A stretch of 64,000 nucleotides of DNA from Taenia hydatigena (taxonomy: Eukaryota; Platyhelminthes; Cestoda; Cyclophyllidea; Taeniidae), in assembly GCA_036345935.2 (NCBI GenBank), contig JADWOT020000005.1:4535247-4599246 (forward strand). Reading direction: 5' to 3'. Below are positions 1 to 12,517 of the stretch, piece by piece. Both the position numbers and the translations under genes were made by a program. The stretch's first letter is position 1; the number at the start of each line of letters is the position of its first letter. Below the pieces are notes generated by a model. It saw only the letters and a program-made list of their open reading frames with translations, searched no databases and was not told the DNA's origin.

Positions 1-3000
1 GGAAAAGCGTGGAAGTTTGCAAACACATTCAAACGAGCACTACCGAAGCCATAAGGACGGACACTTTAACCACACAAGAAACAAAAAGATGTCTTCGCAT
101 ACATTTGCACGCAGACCACATTCGTGCTGCCCCGCCGGTGGAATTGGTGCCATCATCAATGCTATTTACGCGATGACATTGAATTCCGGGGAGAGAGAAG
201 CTGGGTACCAAACTTAATCAAACTTATCTGCATATGCATACCCCTGTCTGCTTTAGTAAACAGCTAGTGGATTGGCTATGTCGCACACAAATGGTAGACT
301 CAGCCAGAATCGAGGCAAGCATCCAACAACTTTGCATAGTGCGCCATAATGGATAAGCCAACGAAGACAAAACGACTTGAAAAAGGTAGTGAACTTGACA
401 ACTCGCTTGTGTGCCAAAGGCCAAATTAATATTGCTTCGAGAAGTTCAGTTAAAAATGAATAACTAAGTGCAAATGTTGTGCCTGCGAAAGAGTACAATA
501 TGGCAGAATATCTGCTGAAGTCGACTCTTACAGTGCTTAGACCCAACAATTTGAGCCTCTCAGCCAAAAGGGAATAAATGGAAGATCTGACCCGTGCCCT
601 AGCACAGCCACTTCCAATGTGGACCAAATATTGTAGAGGTTGTTGTTGGTCGTCTTTAATTTACCTGCAACACGAGACGAGATGGAGTGCTTAGTTAGAG
701 CAATGGATATTTACTACACCCACATCGACATGAACTCGTATTTTCTGAAAAGACAAGTGCTAAACTGGTTGGCGCTTAAGCGAAACAGTTACAACAGGTC
801 CAGTGAAATGAGGAGTGCTGGTGCAGCATTTAAGGCTCTTACCATCAGCTTTAACATCATAAGTGAGCCCAATTTACGTGAAGACAGCACCAGATAGCTC
901 TTTCGAATGAGGTCGTCCTGACATCTAACATTGAAAGAACTGAGTTTGGACTAGCAATAATTGAGTTAAAGTTGCCGTTGGACGAGCTCTTGAGGAAGTA
1001 GTACTGTGGACAAGCTTGATGCACCTCTTACGGTGACTTGAGCTTACGACTTAAACCACTCAGTAATGCGAATCAAGCGGCAGCCATGCCGACATTGAGT
1101 CATTTCCTCCCGCTGCTGACTTTGCATGCACGAAGAGCCGGTGCCACCGGTTTGATTTACAACTGAGTGTGAATGCCGTTTTCTTGAGGCCTCACCCCTT
1201 CACACAACCCGACACCACTTCAACAGAACAACGCGAAAATTTCGGTGGGGTTAGATTTGCCATTTGCGAACACTGTTTGCATTAAAATTAAGTGATTTTG
1301 CATCGATGAGAAAACACAAATCATGTAGCACTGAATAAAGTCGCTGGTACGTGACTCGTGATATTCAAACCAGTCTTGAGACGCACATCAATTATTTTGG
1401 TGGTCTGACCATCTCAGTGCTTCTGCAACTCACAAAGGTCACTCAAGTTCACGTAGGCGAACCCATGTGATTGAATGAATGAGTGATTGAAGGCGTCTGT
1501 ACAGCCAGCTGCAAGTGTGTATCAGTGTGTCAAAGTAATCAAAAGAGCAAGTTGTTTCTGCTTACACATATGCGCCGAAAAAGATTTCGGAGTGGTGATG
1601 TGTGCATCAAAAGAAATAGTAGAGGGGAAGTAACGAGAATTTCACCAAAACTACTTTGGTGAGCTTGTATCAGACGTATGTACATACGTGTGCACATTGT
1701 AATCGGTAACTTAACCTGTTTTCGTCAGAAATGCTAAGGCTTTGTGATTCAGTGCAAACCGGTTTAACTTTTGTCGAGTTTTCCTTGTTAAATTTAAGGC
1801 TGGGAATTGACAATCGCTGTAGTATTGCAATCACTGCCCTACGTCTTTCTTTAACGATAGCGTATATGTAGAGTCCCGATGTTCCCTTGAAGGCAAAAGA
1901 AGGCAAAATGCTAGGATAGAATACATATATTCAACGGGTAGAGGGAAATAAGCTGTCGGCATGGCCCTGAGACCAGCTTACGAAGCTAGGGCAATATGGC
2001 CACCTCTATGGTCCTAACCGAAACCGGCAGTCCAAACAAAGTATTATAGTATGACTTACAAGAGACAGAAGAAATGTTGCAGCATACATCGAGTTAGTAC
2101 CAGTACACATGTTGATACCCTACCCGGCAATTTACGGCAAGTTTTAATGCATGAAGTAAAAACCCATTTTGTGCGTTGAATGTATGCATTCAGCCCAAGT
2201 GGTATGTCTTCCTCCGTCTTCAGTCACATCTCGAGACGCTGAAATGAATGGATCTCGACTATTATTATTATTTTAATTATTCTATTCTTTTCGGGACACC
2301 AGTTTGTCAATGTCCCTTTTGCCAACAAATGACTTAGGCTCTGAATTGATTGTGGTTTTCTTTCATTTTGTACTGAAAACTCATCAAGTTAAATAAATGT
2401 TCACTTGTCACTGGTTCGTTCAATTTGTCACTTTGAAGATAATTGGTCGGTTGTTTGTAAGTTGTCTGTCTCTGTGCTGGTTCCTTTGCCGATTCCAATG
2501 GCGGTTAGGTTTTGGTTAAAGACGCTCTAGATGCTAAGGGGAAGGAGAATACCGTTAAATGGAATGTTATTTTGCTATCGCTGATCGTCCAGATATTAAA
2601 GCTGACAGGGATGTATGTGTGCCTCTTGAAAAGCTTGGAAAGATTAACGAGGAACGCAAGGTTTGAATTTGGACCGTCGTCACTCTGTCCTTTGCCTGGT
2701 TATGCATTATTTCCAACTCAGGAGTTATTATGGCTAGTTTGTGTCTTGTGAAACTCTGTGCGCGTGTTTTATGTAAGAATGTCCTATGCATATTTTCCAG
2801 AAGACTTCACAATCACGTGTTGTACAATCAGTGCTTGCAGGATCTATCGTGCCCGGTGGACGCGAATAGAGTTTCAGCACCTTTTGAAGAAGTGCTTGTG
2901 CGTGCCTAAATCTCCATCGTTGGACTGAATCGTGTTTCCTGTAACTCCAGCAAATGGCATTCAAACAAACACAAGCCAATGTGATAAAGAACCTGCTACA

Positions 3001-4184
3001 GACAGGACGCTGCCTTGCAGTTGGAGCAGATGACAATTCGCCAATTTGACCGGCAGGATTGTCAGACCACTGGGTAGGATCTCCGGACTCTACTGCAAAA
3101 AGGAGACTAGTGAATTCGTGAAACGGTATATCTGCTGCATTCCCTCTGAGACTGCGAAGAACATATGTATCGTCTCAACTGTACGGCTGCTGAAGGACAT
3201 TGTAGTGATCAGTGTTTGCTAAAACAGACGGAAGCTGTGATGCGGCGTCGTGATCCCTGCGTTCATGACGTGGTAGGCAGAAGGGACCAACTGTCAGTGC
3301 CAATGAGGATTGTGGATACGTAGAGGGAGGAAATTGACAGTTTATTGGCTTGCATAGGCGTATATTTATATACTTTTGTCCCTTTCTTGTTTGCTTATCT
3401 ACCTTGACGGAGTGTACCGCCCCACCATGGTGTGTAATCTCTTGCATCTCTCCCTTCTCGCTTTCTCATTTCCTACGTGGTCCACTTGTTTGTGCATATT
3501 TTGCGCGGTATTCTATGCTATTGCTCCCTTTGCCGGCACTAGTAATTTGGACTCCTTCACGCAGTGCTGGCATGTGCTGAGTGTTCGCAAGTCAGATGTA
3601 TGTATTCATTGAAATTGGCTCATATCTTTGACCGAATTGACTCACTCTTGTGACAGGCAGTGGCATTTGTTTCCGTTTTTCGGTGAAAAGAATAACTGGT
3701 GTGCGTTTGCCTATTGTTTCCGCTATTGTGTTTGGTAGGTTTTGTAGTGTGTATTGGTGTACTTTTTAAGAATTACGATTGGGACAAGTTGTCGGTGCTC
3801 ATTTTACAGTGTCATGGAGCTATTGTTATCGGCTCAGGTATAATGGATGTTGATGGAGTGTGATACAACAGTGAGCGTTGTAATCCGCACAAATCTGTAG
3901 CGACTTATGATTTTCACTCCCAAATAGGCCTTGCCCTTCCTCCCAAGTCGGGAGAATAGCATAGGCACTCTGCACGGGTGCATGAAATGGGAATATTCTA
4001 TCTAGTTCACTTTTGGTGGGAGGGTTTGCTGCTGCTTTACTTTTTCTCATTGTTTTGCGGACTTTGAGAAGGTTTGCTTAAGATTTTGGCATCATTTTCT
4101 TGTCAAAATTGGATTTTGCGGAGTGTCAAGCGGTTTTGTCGATTCATTTGTTGATATTATTTTTCTTATGATCAGGTGAGCAGA

Positions 4185-4570
4185 CAGCACTTTTTCTTCA
4201 ATTATACCCCTCTCTATCCACACATGTCAGGAGCATAGACCCAGCAAGATCATGCATAATCCAGTCGTTGGGGCCAACCGCATGGCTACAGAAGTGGAGG
4301 TGCTTTCAGGCTATTGTACCATTCTACCTATTTATGAGATGTGCGTCTTCAGTCTGCAATGACGGCTGCAGCCAAGTCAGTGGCCCACCAGGAAGGTAAG
4401 GAAGAGCAGTGTGTCAGCAAAATGAGGAGGTAGGTGAGGGGAAAAGTGAAAGCAACCCCACTTCTGTAGCCATGCGGTTGGCCCCAACGACTGGATTATG
4501 CATGATCTTGCTGGGTCTATGCTCCTGACATATGTGGATAGAGAGGGGTATAATTGAAGAAAAAGTGCTG
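4185..4570. repeat. Fold-back element nested in the left arm
   Basis: Bases 4185-4308 and 4447-4570 are reverse complements (positions sum to 8755), about 124 bp per arm with three mismatches, around a 138 bp centre. The outer tips read CAGCAC...GTGCTG. I see no target-site duplication flanking the tips. The architecture resembles a small fold-back or MITE-like element, but no transposase is linked to it. Confidence 0.85.
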
Positions 4571-4655
4571 GAGAAAGCGGTGGAGGGTTAAGGTGAAGGT
4601 TGGATGTGGGTAAAGTAAAGCTAAATGAATCGCACAAGATGACTAGCGGTAAATG

Positions 4656-5052
4656 CACACGGAGCATACCTTCACCTTGACAGCACTATCACTATCAATG
4701 CTACTTAAGTAGACAAATGCCGTTTACAATGGAGAGGATTGAATGCTTTATCTAGTCTAACTGTCTCGTTTGCGTGGGGTGTCTAATGAACTTGACTGAA
4801 CATTGCTAAAACAGGCACAATTGTGGTTCAGGATGAAATCTGCATCGCACGTTTGTGTTATGCTCCCGAATTCCTGCATTTCATATTGCTTCTTCTCTTT
4901 CCCGACCTATCTTAGCATCCTGATTTAGGTCTATCGTAGAGAGCCACCTCCACTTGTGTAGGTAGCCTGACGAAACAGTTGTGCGTGACAACGAGAGTCC
5001 ATCCTCCCCCGTTGTTACGATCATTTTCCTACAGTGGACTTACAATCGTTGA
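4656..5052 (+). repeat. Dispersed ~400 bp repeat, unit A (left arm)
   Basis: It runs from a block reading CACACGGAGCATACC to CAATCGTTGAC. Diverged copies lie in the spacer at 5803-6095 and 6096-6365. Shared blocks include CTTGTGTAGGTAGCCTGACG and ACTATCAATG. No coding frame is conserved between copies that I can see. The mirror image of this unit is at 8823-9219. Confidence 0.7.
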
Positions 5053-5802
5053 CTTCTGTCCCTCCCTTTTGAAGCAATTGGTGGGTCCCGTGATGCCTTT
5101 GATTAGTTTATGATCTCGCTTCTGACCAATTCGTCCACCAGACAATACATCTACTTTAGGTGAGTGTACGATGCGCCAGATCATATTCTCAAAGGTAGAT
5201 TTTTCCCTCAGCTTAATTGTGGCCATGTAAATGCATTTGCAAACGTAACTGGTAGCTTACACAGTTCATTTTTTTCGTTGTCGATGGGGTAAGCTGCTCC
5301 CAGAGCTCGTCTATGATGCTCATGGCTAAAGCTGCAGCTTAAAGAAAATATGGCACCCCAAACATCGACAACGCTTCCTTTTGGTAGTGAAAGAACTGTC
5401 GTACTTTCAGTGTCCACTGTGGTAATGTAGTATTTTTAGGGTGGCATTCACTCTCCTTGCTTTATTCGCAATAGTAGTCAGCCTTGGCTTCATTTTTTGT
5501 CGTGCGATTAGTAGTTGATTGGTGGGTCGTGGGGACGGACAAAAGTATGGGTTTGGTCCTGTTCTCAAGTTGGCCACGTTAGTGAAAATACTTGATGGCT
5601 AATGGCTGGTTGACGTTCTCTCAAGACGGAAAAATGCGCAACTTAGTGCACTCGCAAGCATTAAGATTCTTTTGTTTACTTACACAGTTTCATTTATCTT
5701 TTGATGGTTTAGCTGTATGATAGGGATTTGGGCTGATGGACAGGCGAAGGGGAGAGGGTTTTTTCATTTCTCTTTTCATGAATCTATCTACCCATGCCCA
5801 TC

Positions 5803-6095
5803 CAACTGTCCTGCTTACGTGCAGTGTCTTATGAGCTTGAGTATTGCTGAAGTAGACACAACTTTGGTTCGGGACCAGACCTGCATTGCGCATTTGTGAT
5901 ATGTTTCCGAATTTTGGCAGTTTGCAATGCTTCTTCTTTTCCATTTTTGCCATTCTTCCTTCCCATTATCCTGATTTCAGGTCAATCGTAGAGGACCATC
6001 TTTACTTGTGTAGGTAGCCTGACGAAACGGTTATGTGCGGCAACGGGAACTCATCCTTTCCCTTTGCTGCGATCAGCTTATTATAATGAATACAC
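5803..6095 (+). repeat. Dispersed repeat, unit B
   Basis: Diverged copy of the 3' three quarters of unit A, beginning near the equivalent of 4758. It retains the CTTGTGTAGGTAGCCTGACG block and ends in CAATCGTTGAC, where unit C starts directly. Confidence 0.65.
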
Positions 6096-6365
6096 AATCG
6101 TTGACACATAGAGCGTACCTTTACTTTGATAGCGCAATCACTATCAATGTTATTTAAGCAGAAATTGTCGTTTATAGTGGGAGAAGATTGAATGCTTCAC
6201 CTAGTCCAGCTGTCTTGCTTACGTGCAATGTGCCATTCCTACTTGCCAGTATCCTGGTTTTATGTCTGCAGCGGAGCATCATCCTCACTTGTGTAGATAG
6301 TCTAACGAAACACTTATGTGCGACAACAGGAGATCATCCTTCTCCGTTACTCAGAGGTCGTCTCT
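6096..6365 (+). repeat. Dispersed repeat, unit C
   Basis: It follows unit B head to tail. It has the 5' part of unit A, then an internal deletion, then the 3' part (CTTGTGTAGATAGTCTAACG), and fades near 6365. Head-to-tail B-C indicates an old tandem duplication of this unit. Confidence 0.6.
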
Positions 6366-6861
6366 GCTCTCTAAAATAGTCAACAAGTGAGTGACGCAGC
6401 CTGGTGTGGAAATCAAAGGTTTAGAAAATATGAGTGTTATTTAATTTCCGGATCCAACAACTGAAAGCTAGCATTATCATCAGTGTATATTGGCTTCCTT
6501 TTGACCTATTTAAAGCAGGCACGCAGATTGTAGTGGTCTTTCTCCTTAACTGGTCTTAATGCGAGTAAAACGATCAAATTGGCTTATGCCAATGGGATTT
6601 ATAGGTAGGAGAAAATCTATACTTGTGTTTTGCGAGAAACGCTTGCCCATTTTGCCAACTCAAGCATAGAAATGACGACAACTTGTTTATTTCCATTGCT
6701 CATGACATAAGTGGCTCCAATGACAAAATAAGCAGGTTGCCAGAAATAGTGCGCTGCTACTCCAAAGAGGCTAGACAGCTGCGCCGCTTCAATGAGCAGC
6801 GTTGCTGAACCGTGCTCAAGGAACACACGTGAGAGAATAAGAATTGCAACCAAACCGAAAA

Positions 6862-7331
6862 TGCATTTGGTTCAAGCCCATCATCCCACAGATGGCCTGC
6901 AGTCAGTGGAAGCAGAGCGTTGTCAGTAGGAGGACGCTTTTCTAGTAGCCGATGAAGATGGCACTGCGGGCAAATTTTTGCTCGCTCGTCTTATGGTGGG
7001 CAGGCAACTCATCCACATGGCTGACACTATTATGGGATTAAAGAAGCGGATTGATGAACTCGAGGCTCACGAAATGTCAGTTTGACTTCCGCAATTTTGC
7101 CAATTGGGGTCATTGTCTTCATCAAGTGTGCAATGGAGAGTGCAACTTGCTGACGACACTCTTCTGCCCTATGAAGTCTCGAGGGGCAAAGGATCCCACC
7201 GATCACTCACGAAATCATCTAAGACGGCACAAATGCTAGTTGGGAAGGAAGATAAGGTGCTCACATTGTGTAGGAAGGCATCTCGTTCTAATCAACATCA
7301 GAGTAGAAATAAACTTTTTCGACGCTCCTGA
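6862..7331 (+). pseudogene. Possible decayed coding relic in the spacer
   Basis: One frame stays protein-like over about 155 codons, interrupted by TAG at about 6907 and TGA at about 7084. Between those stops it reads with an acidic start, then hydrophobic and coiled-coil-like stretches such as GLKKRIDELEAHE. I do not recognise the family. It could be a degraded exon or processed pseudogene, or chance; no splice sites or partner exons were found. Confidence 0.2.
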
Positions 7332-8822
7332 TGTCTATGCTTGGGGTAGGACCGGAAAGAATCCTGCAGAGCTTATAACGGCTTTTGCAAGTTCCTTATC
7401 TTTTGTGACCACATCTCGTCCACCTCATTCCCCGACGCTCTTGTTGGCGCTTGGTCCCTTCTTTCAACCAAAGTCGGTGATGAGAAGACGACTCAAATCC
7501 AAGGGAGATCCAAGCGCACACTGCGCATTGCATGAGGACATTCTAGATCACCATTTACATGCACGTTGCCAACAAGATAGCAGGCGAGAGCTAAGAGGTC
7601 GGGACAGCTACATCTACGCATCATGAGAGTGGGTGATCCGTGTATTCGGAGATCGCCAAAGGGTGGTGCAGTACAAGACGCATAGGGATGCAGTGCTTGT
7701 AAGTTGCGGACTTTCGCTAAAAAATCCATTTCACTGACATGGTCTCATCACCTTTTTCTTTGGAAAGTGCCGCGCAAACCACAGATCACATCGGCTACAC
7801 ATGGTGGCAAACTAAACGGCATTAAAAATATCACAATCCGTGCGATGACTAGCTCATACGCGTATAAATGTAGACGCCTTCCATTTCATGTTGGTCCGAA
7901 TGCGCCTTTTTGGCGAAAAGAGATTGATACACACGAACTTCGTGGCTCTTGCTGCAGAGTTCTTCCATCACTGCCAAAATAGCAAACAAAGACAAGAAGA
8001 GCATCCAAAGAATCCCTAACTTTTATTGGAGCGAGCTATTTACAATTCATTTCCAACCCGCATTGAAAGATAGAGTGGCAAACCTCCAATTCAACCATAG
8101 ATTCCGCCTACCCATTATGGTCGAGGAGCTGGGCAACACGGACAATGACATCCATTGTAAGAATTCCATGCAGTTCTGCACCACAATAACAGCAAGTGAT
8201 AACCATACCCACCAGCCCCATAGCAAGGCCTTTCGTGTTTTACCCAAGAATTAGGTAAGCTCTCATCTTCCCCATCCTGCTTGCTCTCAAGCGACCCCCA
8301 CCTTTTCCTGTGGAACTGTAAGGACGAGTGCGGACTAGGTTCACCACCCAACAGGCTGCAGTTAACGGAAGGAAATGAGGCATAAGTTGAAGAAAAATCT
8401 GCTGCGTCAAGACCGAATCGGGTCCTGAATTATGACGCCGATTTCTCGCCTACCCACCTGGACACTGAAAGTACGACAGTTCTTTCACTACCAAAAGGAA
8501 GCGTTGTCGATGTTTGGGGTGCCATATTTTCTTTAAGCTGCAGCTTTAGCCATGAGCATCATAGACGAGCTCTGGGAGCAGCTTACCTCATCGACAACGA
8601 AAAAAATGAACTGTGTAAGCTACCAGTTACGTTTGCAAATGCATTTACATGGCCACAATTAAGCTGAGGGAAAAATCTACCTTTGAGAATATGATCTGGC
8701 GCATCGTACACTCACCTAAAGTAGATGTATTGTCTGGTGGACGAATTGGTCAGAAGCGAGATCATAAACTAATCAAAGGCATCACGGGACCCACCAATTG
8801 CTTCAAAAGGGAGGGACAGAAG

Positions 8823-9219
8823 TCAACGATTGTAAGTCCACTGTAGGAAAATGATCGTAACAACGGGGGAGGATGGACTCTCGTTGTCACGCACAACTGT
8901 TTCGTCAGGCTACCTACACAAGTGGAGGTGGCTCTCTACGATAGACCTAAATCAGGATGTTAAGATAGGTCGGGAAAGAGAAGAAGCAATATGAAATGCA
9001 GGAATTCGGGAGCATAACACAAACGTGCGATGCAGATTTCATCCTGAACCACAATTGTGCCTGTTTTAGCAATGTTCAGTCAAGTTCATTAGACACCCCA
9101 CGCAAACGAGACAGTTAGACTAGATAAAGCATTCAATCCTCTCCATTGTAAACGGCATTTGTCTACTTAAGTAGCATTGATAGTGATAGTGCTGTCAAGG
9201 TGAAGGTATGCTCCGTGTG
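8823..9219 (-). repeat. Dispersed ~400 bp repeat, unit A (right arm)
   Basis: Inverted-arm copy of 4656-5052, effectively identical because it lies inside the large inverted repeat. Confidence 0.7.
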
Positions 9220-9304
9220 CATTTACCGCTAGTCATCTTGTGCGATTCATTTAGCTTTACTTTACCCACATCCAACCTTCACCTTAACCCTCCACCGCTT
9301 TCTC

Positions 9305-9690
9305 CAGCACTTTTTCTTCAATTATACCCCTCTCTATCCACATATGTCAGGAGCATAGACCCAGCAAGATCATGCATAATCCAGTCGTTGGGGCCAACCG
9401 CATGGCTACAGAAGTGGGGTTGCTTTCACTTTTCCCCTCACCTACCTCCTCATTTTGCTGACACACTGCTCTTCCTTACCTTCCTGGTGGGCCACTGACT
9501 TGGCTGCAGCCGTCATTGCAGACTGAAGACGCACATCTCATAAATAGGTAGAATGGTACAATAGCCTGAAAGCACCTCCACTTCTGTAGCCATGCGGTTG
9601 GCCCCAACGACTGGATTATGCATGATCTTGCTGGGTCTATGCTCCTGACATGTGTGGATAGAGAGGGGTATAATTGAAGAAAAAGTGCTG
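9305..9690. repeat. Fold-back element nested in the right arm
   Basis: Mirror copy of 4185-4570, with its own arms at 9305-9428 and 9567-9690. It makes the region a palindrome within a palindrome. Confidence 0.85.
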
Positions 9691-11842
9691 TCTGCTCACC
9701 TGATCATAAGAAAAATAATATCAACAAATGAATCGACAAAACCGCTTGACACTCCGCAAAATCCAATTTTGACAAGAAAATGATGCCAAAATCTTAAGCA
9801 AACCTTCTCAAAGTCCGCAAAACAATGAGAAAAAGTAAAGCAGCAGCAAACCCTCCCACCAAAAGTGAACTAGATAGAATATTCCCATTTCATGCACCCG
9901 TGCAGAGTGCCTATGCTATTCTCCCGACTTGGGAGGAAGGGCAAGGCCTATTTGGGAGTGAAAATCATAAGTCGCTACAGATTTGTGCGGATTACAACGC
10001 TCACTGTTGTATCACACTCCATCAACATCCATTATACCTGAGCCGATAACAATAGCTCCATGACACTGTAAAATGAGCACCGACAACTTGTCCCAATCGT
10101 AATTCTTAAAAAGTACACCAATACACACTACAAAACCTACCAAACACAATAGCGGAAACAATAGGCAAACGCACACCAGTTATTCTTTTCACCGAAAAAC
10201 GGAAACAAATGCCACTGCCTGTCACAAGAGTGAGTCAATTCGGTCAAAGATATGAGCCAATTTCAATGAATACATACATCTGACTTGCGAACACTCAGCA
10301 CATGCCAGCACTGCGTGAAGGAGTCCAAATTACTAGTGCCGGCAAAGGGAGCAATAGCATAGAATACCGCGCAAAATATGCACAAACAAGTGGACCACGT
10401 AGGAAATGAGAAAGCGAGAAGGGAGAGATGCAAGAGATTACACACCATGGTGGGGCGGTACACTCCGTCAAGGTAGATAAGCAAACAAGAAAGGGACAAA
10501 AGTATATAAATATACGCCTATGCAAGCCAATAAACTGTCAATTTCCTCCCTCTACGTATCCACAATCCTCATTGGCACTGACAGTTGGTCCCTTCTGCCT
10601 ACCACGTCATGAACGCAGGGATCACGACGCCGCATCACAGCTTCCGTCTGTTTTAGCAAACACTGATCACTACAATGTCCTTCAGCAGCCGTACAGTTGA
10701 GACGATACATATGTTCTTCGCAGTCTCAGAGGGAATGCAGCAGATATACCGTTTCACGAATTCACTAGTCTCCTTTTTGCAGTAGAGTCCGGAGATCCTA
10801 CCCAGTGGTCTGACAATCCTGCCGGTCAAATTGGCGAATTGTCATCTGCTCCAACTGCAAGGCAGCGTCCTGTCTGTAGCAGGTTCTTTATCACATTGGC
10901 TTGTGTTTGTTTGAATGCCATTTGCTGGAGTTACAGGAAACACGATTCAGTCCAACGATGGAGATTTAGGCACGCACAAGCACTTCTTCAAAAGGTGCTG
11001 AAACTCTATTCGCGTCCACCGGGCACGATAGATCCTGCAAGCACTGATTGTACAACACGTGATTGTGAAGTCTTCTGGAAAATATGCATAGGACATTCTT
11101 ACATAAAACACGCGCACAGAGTTTCACAAGACACAAACTAGCCATAATAACTCCTGAGTTGGAAATAATGCATAACCAGGCAAAGGACAGAGTGACGACG
11201 GTCCAAATTCAAACCTTGCGTTCCTCGTTAATCTTTCCAAGCTTTTCAAGAGGCACACATACATCCCTGTCAGCTTTAATATCTGGACGATCAGCGATAG
11301 CAAAATAACATTCCATTTAACGGTATTCTCCTTCCCCTTAGCATCTAGAGCGTCTTTAACCAAAACCTAACCGCCATTGGAATCGGCAAAGGAACCAGCA
11401 CAGAGACAGACAACTTACAAACAACCGACCAATTATCTTCAAAGTGACAAATTGAACGAACCAGTGACAAGTGAACATTTATTTAACTTGATGAGTTTTC
11501 AGTACAAAATGAAAGAAAACCACAATCAATTCAGAGCCTAAGTCATTTGTTGGCAAAAGGGACATTGACAAACTGGTGTCCCGAAAAGAATAGAATAATT
11601 AAAATAATAATAATAGTCGAGATCCATTCATTTCAGCGTCTCGAGATGTGACTGAAGACGGAGGAAGACATACCACTTGGGCTGAATGCATACATTCAAC
11701 GCACAAAATGGGTTTTTACTTCATGCATTAAAACTTGCCGTAAATTGCCGGGTAGGGTATCAACATGTGTACTGGTACTAACTCGATGTATGCTGCAACA
11801 TTTCTTCTGTCTCTTGTAAGTCATACTATAATACTTTGTTTG

Positions 11843-12007
11843 GACTGCCGGTTTCGGTTAGGACCATAGAGGTGGCCATATTGCCCTAGCTTCGTAAGCT
11901 GGTCTCAGGGCCATGCCGACAGCTTATTTCCCTCTACCCGTTGAATATATGTATTCTATCCTAGCATTTTGCCTTCTTTTGCCTTCAAGGGAACATCGGG
12001 ACTCTAC
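11843..12007 (+). repeat. ~165 bp dispersed element in the right arm
   Basis: Partner of 55101-55268. The left arm carries the inverted copy at 1868-2032. Confidence 0.7.
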
Positions 12008-12116
12008 ATATACGCTATCGTTAAAGAAAGACGTAGGGCAGTGATTGCAATACTACAGCGATTGTCAATTCCCAGCCTTAAATTTAACAAGGAAAACTCG
12101 ACAAAAGTTAAACCGG

Positions 12117-12517
12117 TTTGCACTGAATCACAAAGCCTTAGCATTTCTGACGAAAACAGGTTAAGTTACCGATTACAATGTGCACACGCATGTACATACG
12201 TCTGATACAAGCTCACCAAAGTAGTTTTGGTGAAATTCTCGTTACTTCCCCTCTACTATTTCTTTTGATGCACACATCACCACTCCGAAATCTTTTTCGG
12301 CGCATATGTGTAAGCAGAAACAACTTGCTCTTTTGATTACTTTGACACACTGATACACACTTGCAGCTGGCTGTACAGACGCCTTCAATCACTCATTCAT
12401 TCAATCACATGGGTTCGCCTACGTGAACTTGAGTGACCTTTGTGAGTTGCAGAAGCACTGAGATGGTCAGACCACCAAAATAATTGATGTGCGTCTCAAG
12501 ACTGGTTTGAATATCAC
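12117..12517 (+). repeat. Direct repeat partner inside the right arm
   Basis: About 90% identical, by eye, to 14036-14391 just outside the right arm, in the same orientation and about 1.9 kb away. The best block starts at GGCGCATATGTGTAAGCAG and spans over 200 bp. The left-arm mirror is 1358-1758, so the window holds three copies of this sequence. Confidence 0.8.

Larger units (their letters stand above)
1..5416 (+). repeat. Left arm of giant inverted repeat (incomplete at window edge)
   Basis: This stretch is the reverse complement of 8459-13874; paired positions sum to 13875. Identity is close to complete. By eye I found substitutions at 1330/12545, 1686/12189, 4915/8960 and 5287/8588 and no indels, but the comparison was not exhaustive. 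The inner boundary is sharp: 5416 pairs with 8459 and 5417 does not pair with 8458. The outer end is not visible because the match still holds at base 1. The arm contains several 60-124 codon open frames, present in both arms, none of which I recognise. It may be a recent inverted duplication or an assembly artefact. Confidence 0.95.
5417..8458. other. Unique spacer between the inverted-repeat arms
   Basis: A 3042 bp segment that is not palindromic. Its left part (5803-6365) holds two tandem, diverged copies of a repeat also present in the arms. Its middle (6862-7331) holds a possible coding relic. From 7640 to 8458 I see no supported gene, only short frames. That the spacer is unique argues against a simple missed-adapter hairpin read, which would leave little or no spacer. 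Confidence 0.8.

Noticed and set aside
253..627. 124-codon frame in the inverted-repeat arms (also 13248-13622) as a gene
   Set aside because: Its presence in both arms follows from the duplication and is not independent conservation. No motif, signal peptide or promoter was found, and the length is plausible by chance.
7240..7626. 128-codon spacer frame as a gene
   Set aside because: It has no recognisable domain or splice context and lies beside a competing relic frame; treated as chance.
7583..7657. tRNA-like stretch (ends GGCGA...TCGCC, ~75 nt)
   Set aside because: The ends pair for five bases, but there is no T-arm TTC motif, no proper D-arm and no anticodon stem.
7493..7729. Minus-strand frame faintly resembling a protein kinase activation segment
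   Set aside because: FGDLRIHGSP is suggestive, but the DFG, APE and HRD motifs are missing and the flanking residues do not follow the fold.
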